DNA from: Polytrichum commune | Lineage: Eukaryota > Streptophyta > Polytrichopsida > Polytrichales > Polytrichaceae | Assembly (NCBI GenBank): GCA_950295325.1 | Contig: OX485808.1 | Span: forward strand, 24,262,527-24,326,526 | Reading direction: 5' to 3' | Length of the DNA: 64,000 nt | In this document: piece by piece, positions 56,626 through 64,000 of the stretch | Layout of the letters: each line of letters begins with the position of its first letter | Numbering within the stretch: position 1 is the first letter of the stretch | Translations under genes and position numbers: made by a program | Notes under the pieces: model-generated | The model's input: the letters and a program-made list of their open reading frames with translations, nothing else | What the model was told of the DNA's origin: nothing | The model's database searches: none

Positions 56626-58612
56626 TGTGAGCCAAATTTTTGGTCTTTTAAAAGTTTCACTATAGGCTTATAGCTCTAGAACGGATGAAGTCATCCAACC
56701 GGATGACCATAGTTAAACAATAGGCCAATAGGAAGTTACAACTATAGTCCCGGCCTTAGGAGGCCCTAGCAGGTAGTTAGGAAAACTATCGTCTCCCTCG
56801 CCCTGTAAGAGGGGAGGCGCAGAAGGACAGAGCAGACATTTCTCAGATAGTTTTGAGCGAGTTGCATAAACAATAGTCTTGTCTCCCTCGACACTAATCG
56901 TGCGAGGTCAATAGTTGAACTATTTTCTAAGTTAACACTGCAGCGATTGCGGGTTGCTATTTTCTGTGAAAGAACATTGTGGATGTGAATGGAAATTGAT
57001 TGAATGCCTGGAAGAGGGTCAAATTAGGCCACTGCTTCAAAAGTATATGTGAAATTGTGAAACTATAGTCGGGAATTGGAATGTGAGTTCTGTGTGAGTA
57101 AAAGTGAATGAGCTTATGAGGAAAGATCCTGGAATTACGAGAGAGTGATAAGGAATGTGAGTAAGTCTGATAAGCGAACAGTAAGCGAGTCTGTGAAACG
57201 AGAGCAAGTGCGAGAATGAATCACAATGAGTGAGTGAGAAATTGTACCTGAAAGAGAATTGCTAAAAAGAGCATGCAAACTATTGTCGTATGTGAGAACT
57301 GTAATTGAGTAAGAGGGAAAGCCAAAGTAAAACGAGTGAAGGTAATTACCGGGAGCAGAGAGAGCGAAAATGAGAGATACCTATTAGCGGTCACAAGTGA
57401 ATGTTAAACAGTTGATGCCAGAGAGCGAACCCTCGATCATAGTTGAATTGATTGGAGTTGTAACTTGTGAAAGAGGAAGTGATGGGATGAGAGATCACTG
57501 AGTGTTGAGAGAAAGAGAAAACTATTGACTGAGATTACTGAGAGTAAGCAGAAGGAAACTATAGTCGAGTCATTCTGAGAGAGGGTCTGCGAGAGGAAAA
57601 GAAGAGGAAGAGCGAAGAGACTTGGCAGGAGGCCAAGTGTCAGCCAAGCGTTAACCCGCATATAGTGTAACTATTGGCTATAGTGTTAACTACTGTAGGC
57701 TGAGGGGCAGCCGAGAGGTCAATAGTCAGATCGTTGTGCGAGGTGATTGAGTGTTGTTAGCCTGTGAGAGGCATTGTGAGGAGAAATGATTATAGTTCAG
57801 CCGTAAAGAGATTATAGTTGAAATCTAAAATAGGCTGTTGGTTTTATAATTGAGAAGAATGAAATTTAAGATAGAAATCTCAATCAACCGAGGTGATGAG
57901 AAATCACTTCTGATCGGTTGATTAGAGAAATTGGTAAGGATTGTAAGAGGGAGCAAGTGTAAGAGGGATAGAATTAACTTTGGTTCATAAATATTACCTA
58001 GGCATAAGTTAATCTAATCTTAATTAAGTTTTAATTGATCATTAGTCAAGAGAAGAGATCTTGAGTATGGAATGCGATTTAATCCTTTCAACTATTGTCT
58101 TGTGTGTTACCCTGGTTGTTGTTGTTGCAGGTTGTGCAGGGCGACCAAGACTATAGCTTGACTGATTATGGTTAATTGCATAAGTTGTGAGTAGAGATTA
58201 AATCCGAAGATAAGGAATAAACAATTGCTTTATATTGGAATTAACATTGACCAAGTAATAAAGGAGTTGTTTTGATTTGAAGATGCATTGGCCAATGGTT
58301 ACCAAAGACAATTGTGATACTCAAAGACTATTGTTCTCTCTTGACTATTGTTCTACAAAATCTCATGACGAGATGGTTACTACTGAGACTGACACACATA
58401 CCCCACTGAATGAGATACAGTGAGAGGAAACCAAGAGAGAAAAGGAGAGTAAAAGATATACCAGTCGTGTTTTAGAATGAACATAGCAAACCTTTGGTCT
58501 AATTAAGGAACTATGAAGTGACAAATGCCTGTAATAGACACCAGTTAAGTCTTCCTTGAGAGTCTGTACCCTGGTTTTTGGGTTATTTAAGTGAGAGCAA
58601 AAACTAACTACA
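56626..58612 (+). repeat. 3' LTR
   Basis: Same length and, by eye, same sequence as the 5' LTR. The coding-like minus-strand frame at 57437-57661 exactly repeats that at 44709-44933, with identical translation. Confidence 0.95.
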
Positions 58613-58617
58613 CTGAA
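58613..58617. repeat. Target-site duplication CTGAA, right copy
   Basis: Directly follows the CA of the 3' LTR and equals the left copy at 43893-43897. Confidence 0.9.
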
Positions 58618-58914
58618 ACTCCTTAAGGATAGATAGAAGCAGGCTGATGCCCGCCTATACCCACGAGAGAACTTTGCCTTCAACTTCTAAATGTCAGTCT
58701 TCAAGGGCTCTCTAACATCCTTCATAGGAATCATCCTGCACAAGGGCACGTCAAGTTCACAGTTTGGAGATTCAAGTGCACTTTGAATTGCATCATGTGA
58801 ATTGCCTCTCACGGCTCTCCGTAATTTCTCCTCAATCTCTGCTAAACCACCATCTTCAACCTCTATGTTGACCTTTGGGCTCTCGCTTTCACCCTCTGCA
58901 AATTCGTGAGTCAT
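58613..58914 (-). pseudogene. Second ParB-like gene, first coding exon (left of insertion)
   Basis: On the minus strand an ATG at 58914 directly follows a GCGCAG acceptor, the same arrangement as the ATG at 25536 in the first ParB-like gene. The acidic N-terminus (MTHEFAEGESESPKV) leads to a frame with one TAG at 58687-58689, then KLKAKFSRGYRRAS up to the retrotransposon. The frame resumes at 43897. No domain is recognised in this part. Confidence 0.5.
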
Positions 58915-58924
58915 CTGCGCATAT

Positions 58925-59533
58925 GGAAAAGAGAATTGAGAAATAAGAGCATTTTCAAAAAAAGACTAAAACCAAACAATGAGAACAAGATCATTTTGAA
59001 AAAAAGAAAATGAAATAGTACCCGTCCACCCTTGTTTCGGATCCGAGACAACAAATTTAACGCACAAAATTGGAGTGAGTCCCTTAACGAATTGAGAAAT
59101 AAAGCATTTTCGAAAGAAAAAAACTACAACCAAGCAATGAGGACAAGAGCATTTTCAAAAAAAAAATGAAATAGTACCCGTCCACCCTTGTCTCGGATCC
59201 GAGACAACCCATTTAATGCACAATCCTAGAGGAAAACTGACGGGTTTCTCTGATGTACATGAAGCCCTGCCCGCTTAGAACCCAAGGCTATGAGAACAAG
59301 CGCATTTTCAAAATAAACAAAACAAATAGTACCCCTCCACCCTTGTCTCGGATCCGAGACAACAAATTTAACGCACAGTCAAAAACGCAAACTAACATAT
59401 TTCTCTTATGGATATACACAAGCTCTAACTACCTTAAAACCCACGGCAATGACACCAAGAGCATTTTCAAAAATAGCAAAACAAACAGCACCCCTCTACC
59501 CTTGTCTCGGATCCGAGACAACCATTCCTGACG
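58925..59533. repeat. Tandem array of about 157-bp units with GTCTCGGATCCGAGAC palindrome
   Basis: Four units, each with an A-rich part (GAGCATTTTCAAAA), a CCCGTCCACCC or CCCCTCTACCC box and the palindrome. Palindromes are at 59031-59051 (one T/C variant), 59188-59207, 59342-59362 and 59501-59521. The array lies immediately upstream of the first coding exon at 58914, where a 5' UTR intron or promoter is expected. Confidence 0.88.
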
Positions 59534-59534
59534 C

Positions 59535-60532
59535 ACATTCAGTCTACTACCGCGATGAGATTGGCAACATCTCAACTTCACACTTGAGGTCAGACTTCAG
59601 GAAAACAGAGCTTGAGCTGGAGCCTCGGTACCCTCTCTTTGGAGGTTGGAAAGTCGTCTTCACATTAGGTTACAGCGTTCCTCTTCAGGACTTAGTCTAC
59701 AGAGCTCCCGATGGTTCTCGATATCTGAATATCAGCTTCGGCAGCCCATTCAACAATGTGGTTGTGGACAAGCTAATCTTGAAGGTTGTGCTACCCGAGG
59801 GGTCTCGTGATGTATCAGTGTCTGTTCCTTTCAATGTGGAGCAATGGCAATAAAAGAAGTACTCTTATTTAGATACGGTGGGAAGGACCGTTGCCGTATT
59901 GAGTAAGCAGAACTACAGATTTACTACAGGTTTACTACAGATTTAACCCATTGGCAATGTTGGTGGAGCCTTTCATGCTTGTGTTTGGGTTCTTGGCATT
60001 CTTCGCCGCCTGCATTGCATACACCCATTTTGATTTCACCATATCGAAGTTAACTGCCTCATACCTAGCACAGGTTCAGCGTGAGGAGGTTATTGATGTG
60101 CTTCAGCGGTTGCAAAAGGTGCTGACAAAGTGCAGCACTGTTGAGGAGCGTCTGGATGCATCATTGAAGGATGTTGCTCGCTCAGGGGATATTACTGCAT
60201 GCAAAGTGGCACGCAAAAATGCTGATGATGTCTGGAAAAGGACTTCCAAGGACCTGAAAGTTCTCACAGACTCCCTTCAATCCTCTATCAAAACCATCCC
60301 AGGCAAAGCTTCCTCTGTTAAGCCCTCTGCACTTGTGACCAAGGTGGAAACTTTGCTAGCAAAGGAGAAGGAGATGGTGGAGAAGTTGCAGCAGAAGCAG
60401 ATGACTACTGTGGATGCATATGAACGCAAGTTGAGTAGTAAAGACATTGATGCCCGCATTGCACCCATTCAGGAGAAGCTGGACATCCTTAAACAGGAAG
60501 TGTCCTCTTTGCTTTCCTCTCTTGATGACTAG
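59535..60532 (+). pseudogene. OST1: Truncated ribophorin I (oligosaccharyltransferase subunit 1) pseudogene
   Basis: Starts abruptly at VYYRDEIGNISTSHL and continues through ELEPRYPLFGGWK and VDKLILKVVLPEGS, the luminal C-terminal part of ribophorin I. A TAA at 59851-59853 breaks the frame just before KYSYLDTVGRTV. Then an 11-bp unit (CTACAGATTTA) is repeated three times at about 59909-59943, with loss of about 15 residues and a frame change. The frame resumes at LAMLVEPFML (membrane segment near 59975-60030) and YTHFDFTISK, with a helical cytosolic C-terminus to the stop at 60530-60532. Ribophorin I is an ER membrane subunit of N-glycosylation. The N-terminal half is missing and no introns are seen, so it may be a processed or captured fragment. 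Confidence 0.75.
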
Positions 60533-63071
60533 TCTGATCTGTCGTAGTTAAGTTATATATCATTCACCTGAGCTCTGGACAGGGTTTCCAGATTCAAAGG
60601 CTGGTCTCTTAAAATATGACACGATATACATGGTGAGTGATGGCTTTTCTGTGCGAAGTTTTTGGCACAGACATCTAGACTTCAGATAGTATAGTTAGAA
60701 AAGAGACTCACACTTGGGATGTTAGGTATCAAGTCTCTTACAAAAAAACTCCAATTTTGTTTTGCTGACTTTGTGGCCCACTATTCTGTTTGTGTATGTG
60801 GGTGCTGACTGCTTCAGACTATGTTGCTGTTAATATGCTTGTTGCAGATATTGGTGAAGCACAAAGAAATAGAGTATTAGCCTTGCAAAGACAAATTCTA
60901 ATCAGGATATGTTGAAGTTGTTTGCAACTTTGGATGGACATCTGTGTTAAGATGATTATACCTTGTTGATGTTTTATCCTTGGGAACACATTTCTTGTAT
61001 AAATAAACTGAATCAGTTGGTTTGACTCTCAATAGCCATGTATATTGTGAAATTCCGGATCTGAATTACAGAATTAGCAGAAAGCAGGTAGAGAGCTGGA
61101 TCAGATATATAGTTGCATTGATGTGGTTTGTGTTTGTGAGTGCATTCCAACAATTACAAAGTCACACTTGAAGATTGCCATCCCACAAGTTGTGAATCCT
61201 GCATTTTGTCTGCAAGTATTGGGAATCTTATGAAGTGATCAAAGTGTTTTTAATTAGCATTGCCGTTTGTTGAACAATGTACAGTCGTCAAAACCTGGAT
61301 TCCAGTGATTCTTGTTGAATATCTTTACAAAATATTCAACCCAGTACATTTAGTCTCATAGGATTTACTGTGGCTGGACAGAGTAGTCACTTAAGCAGAC
61401 CCACTGATTGAATATGTCGACCATGGACCAGCTTCTATATGGCAGGAGTGAGAATTGTGAAGAGATATGTTAACATGTTATTTGCGAAATATAATTTAAA
61501 CTTATGACTATTTGGTCTAAGTACAAAAATAGAGGTGGTTTGATCAATTGAAGCCCACACATACCTGCATCCTCATTGAAGTCCGAGGAGAGAGGAAATT
61601 AGTGCATACAAGTGTACCCCTCATTCATCCAACATAAACGCCCTGAAATAGCGTGCAGTATGGAGGTTACAGTTATTACTTGATCTGACATCCGGGCTAG
61701 GGGGCAAGCTAAGAATGTGGTCCTGCTATGGACACCATTTCAGGTTGCATAGTGCACACAATGGGGAGGGCCTATGTGATCAATTTATGAGAATGAGAAT
61801 CTTCATCCTGACTCTAAAACTTTTACTTCTCCATGCCATTTATGAAACTTGAGATTACAATGACTGGGATGAGGCGGTTTTAGATCCAATCCAAAGGCCA
61901 AAATAGTTTGTGGAGTTGGAATTGCCACAGTAGGGCCACATGCCTTTAAAGAGCAACCGACTTCCCAAAAGCTCTCAGTAGGGGGGCTGTTAGTGTAACA
62001 AAATTGCTGGCCAAAAGTGGTAAGGGAGGCATGGGTTCTTAGCACCTTTGTGGCTAAGCTTACAAAGGGTCCAATCAACTTTCTTGGAACAAGGGAACAC
62101 ATGAGCACCACCAGTGAGGTGTTAGCGTATCTCAGGATCCTAGAAGGGGGCCACTAAATTCAATCTGTCGGACGCATGCACCTCAAGCTTGCCAAACATG
62201 GAAGGTTTTGTAAGAAACTCCCTACCAAACTCATTTGAATTAAAGGATAACTGTATTACCCTAGTAAAAATTTCCGCCCTATCCCTAATCCCTTCGGCTA
62301 CTTGCCTAAAATTTAAAAATTGGCTCGGTAAATATCCTAAAATATGATGCCTCAACCGGCTATATTGCCGATATTTTCTCATTTCAACCGGTCAATTTCC
62401 GACCTTTCTAATTTTAAGTCGGTACCTCGTCCGAATCATTGCAAACTCATTCGAAAATCTTCAAAAAATTTCGGCTAGCTCGTAACTAAAGTTCGGTACT
62501 CCCCCATTCATTGCTCCGGGGCATGTAAGTACTTCGAGATCCTCGTAGAAAGTGCGGCTCTGGCTTAGCTTGCTTCCATCGGCCACGTCGACTAGGTGCA
62601 AGCCTGCCAAGCCAGAAGACTGCAGAACTATGAACACTACATGCAGGAGGTGACTATAATGCGGGAATCTAGACAAAGAGCTGAAATTGAAGCACTGTAT
62701 GTCCATGGATACGAATTTCTTATCAAGTTCATAACCGAGAAAATCGTACAACGAGATTACATCTAGATCCATCTATAGGGAATATGGGAAATAATCGTCT
62801 TGACGGTGTCTTGATTCTCTTAGACATTGGAGTTATGCAGTGCTAACAACCCAAAGAAAATTTGATTCTAGGTAAGTAGATTTCTGTGATTCTGGTATGT
62901 ATACCTCATGCTTGAAAGGTATTTTGCTAAGTTCTAATTTGGAAGATTTTCAATACGGTTCTTAGGAGTCATGCATTACTGAAAGTGAAATATCTGGTCA
63001 ACTTCATTGTGTCACTTGGAGAACTGATTCATATGAGGTTCCTAAAGTTACGAGCTCAATGTTACAAACAA
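60533..63071. other. 3' flank of the ribophorin fragment and unassigned DNA
   Basis: The first 500 bp look like a 3' UTR, with AATAAA near 61003. Further on, two minus-strand frames (61803-62111 and 62461-62772) have some protein-like composition but no recognised domain; they may be gene remnants. Confidence 0.35.
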
Positions 63072-63116
63072 CACCCCTCTACCCTTGTCTCGGATCCGAG
63101 ACAACCATTCCTGACG
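63072..63116. repeat. Second copy of the 45-bp palindrome cassette
   Basis: Exactly repeats 59489-59533 (CACCCCTCTACCC, palindrome, ACAACCATTCCTGACG). Sequence after it (GGTTTCTCTGA) matches the array unit near 59240, so the array appears to resume here after a 3.5-kb insert. Confidence 0.85.
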
Positions 63117-63231
63117 GGTTTCTCTGAGGAGCACCTACCTCGTCAGCACGTTGAGAAGCCTCAATCCTCTGATGATCTCCGGGGCATGTGTCCTGCAACT
63201 GGAACGGGAGTAATATCAATTTCCTTACTAA

Positions 63232-64000
63232 TTCCAAGACAACCAGTTACAACGAAGTGCTACATCCCTGGCGGTTAACTCTTACCCTGGGGCTGCAGAT
63301 CTATTGACCAAGAAAGGAGGCCTTGAGGGCGCAGAGATTTTTGGGTCCACAAAACGAAAGTTAGATTTGCCACCAGGATCAAGTCATGATTCGCATCGGT
63401 CGGATACAGTGAATTACTCTATTCCACGTGATGGTACCAGGTCCACTAAAGCGCGCATTGAGGAGGCTCTATCTAAACCTGACTCGGGCGTCCAACACAC
63501 TACCTCCGTTTTGAAGACCAACTGCGATCCTTCGAAGTGGCACATTGCCCGTCTTTCAAACAAATCCGCACGGAAATGCCAGGCCATGTATGCTCATACT
63601 AATGAGAAATGCGATACCAGAGTAGGACGAGGTCCACATGGCACCCTTGCCCCTACGTATGTTGGCGATAAGAAAGGGTACAAAACTCATCGAACTATTT
63701 CTACAGAATTTTGGTTTTGTGCAGATGACATTAATCGATGTGTGAAGGGGACCAAGAAATCCTTTGTGGTAGGTTGGCCATCTGTTCCTATGACCTGGCC
63801 TGTGAAGAAGGGTACAAACTTAACTATGAAGGAAATCTTGGCTCTAGAAGAGGCAGGTTTCCAACTCCAACAACGTGGTGCCTTATCTCCGCGCCGTCAA
63901 TTCCAGAATGCAGCAAACATGCCACTTCCAAGATCACATTTCCCAACTCCTGTGAATCCAGACTCACATCCTACAACTCGAAACGGTTTTGCCATCAGAA
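63232..64000 (+). CDS. Open frame running off the window end, Cys-containing protein of unknown function
   Basis: After a TAA at 63229-63231 the frame stays open for at least 256 codons to the end. The first part is Ser/Lys-rich and looks disordered. The second part has a possible zinc-binding arrangement, ARKCQAMYAHTNEKC and then FWFCADDINRC, and a Trp/Pro segment (GWPSVPMTWPVKKG). The C-terminal part is Pro/Asn-rich. The true start is unknown; the first internal ATG is near 63589. It could be another gene of the element carrying the GGATCC palindrome. No family recognised. Confidence 0.5.

Larger units (their letters stand above)
43898..58612 (+). mobile_element. Athila-like Ty3/gypsy LTR retrotransposon, complete but defective
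   Basis: The 14,715-bp element has 1,987-bp LTRs (TG...CA) at 43898-45884 and 56626-58612. A tRNA-Asp-type PBS follows the 5' LTR and a purine-rich tract precedes the 3' LTR. Order: two extra small ORFs, gag, protease, reverse transcriptase, integrase, then a long spacer and a large ORF of unknown function where Athila elements carry an extra ORF. The domain order PR-RT-IN and the tRNA-Asp primer support Ty3/gypsy, Athila lineage. gag-pol is broken by nonsense codons and frameshifts and lacks RNase H. The LTRs look identical, so this copy was probably mobilised recently by proteins from another copy. Confidence 0.92.

Overview
The window is nuclear DNA of a land plant. The evidence is spliceosomal introns with GT/AG borders, an Arabidopsis-type (CCCTAAA)n tract near 28.26 kb, an Athila-like Ty3/gypsy retrotransposon primed by tRNA-Asp, and remnants of ordinary plant genes (ribophorin I, GH5 glucanase, probable LRR). 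The two ParB-like/methyltransferase-like genes and the DUF7869-type transposase resemble protein families I associate with seed-free plants (bryophytes, lycophytes). That lineage is an inference and no species is proposed. Nearly everything is transposon, decayed gene or repeat; the only ordinary-looking intact gene is a small secreted glycine-rich protein (12520-12858).

Layout. 0-12 kb: AT-rich, gene-poor DNA with diverged dispersed duplications, a 40-bp minisatellite (7.04-7.43 kb) and a MITE. 12.3-12.9 kb: glycine-rich protein gene. 15.7-16.7 kb: GH5 pseudogene. 16.9-17.8 kb: two MITEs. 18.7-26.9 kb: minus-strand multi-exon gene whose exons encode a ParB-like DGQHS domain, a beta-class methyltransferase-like domain, a linker and an FCP1-like HAD phosphatase domain. 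30.8-34.0 kb: divergent plus-strand DDE-type transposase pseudogene. Both genes carry the same palindrome, ACGAACG-NN-CGTTCGT (about 29 copies, 20.7-30.7 kb), almost only in introns and flanking DNA. 34.8-35.4 kb: hAT-type MITE with an 8-bp TSD. 36.1-36.8 kb: probable LRR remnant. 37.1-41.0 kb plus 43.7-43.9 kb plus 58.6-58.9 kb (minus): a second ParB-like/methyltransferase-like gene, decayed and split by the retrotransposon. Its own palindrome is GTCTCGGATCCGAGAC, found in an intron and in an array just upstream. 43898-58612: a complete 14.7-kb Athila-like element with two 1,987-bp LTRs (no difference seen by eye), perfect TSD, but broken gag-pol and no RNase H. 59.5-60.5 kb: truncated ribophorin I. 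63.2-64 kb: an open reading frame running off the end.

The most interesting theme is that three unrelated-looking elements each carry a private short palindromic motif, dispersed through their non-coding DNA (and, in the retroelement, also through its extra 3' ORF). Two of them also encode a protein combining a ParB-like domain with a methyltransferase-like domain. By analogy with VANDAL transposons, whose VANC proteins bind dense element-specific motifs to counter silencing, these may be self-recognition or anti-silencing systems. That reading is a hypothesis. The sequence itself shows the motifs, their distribution and the gene architectures.
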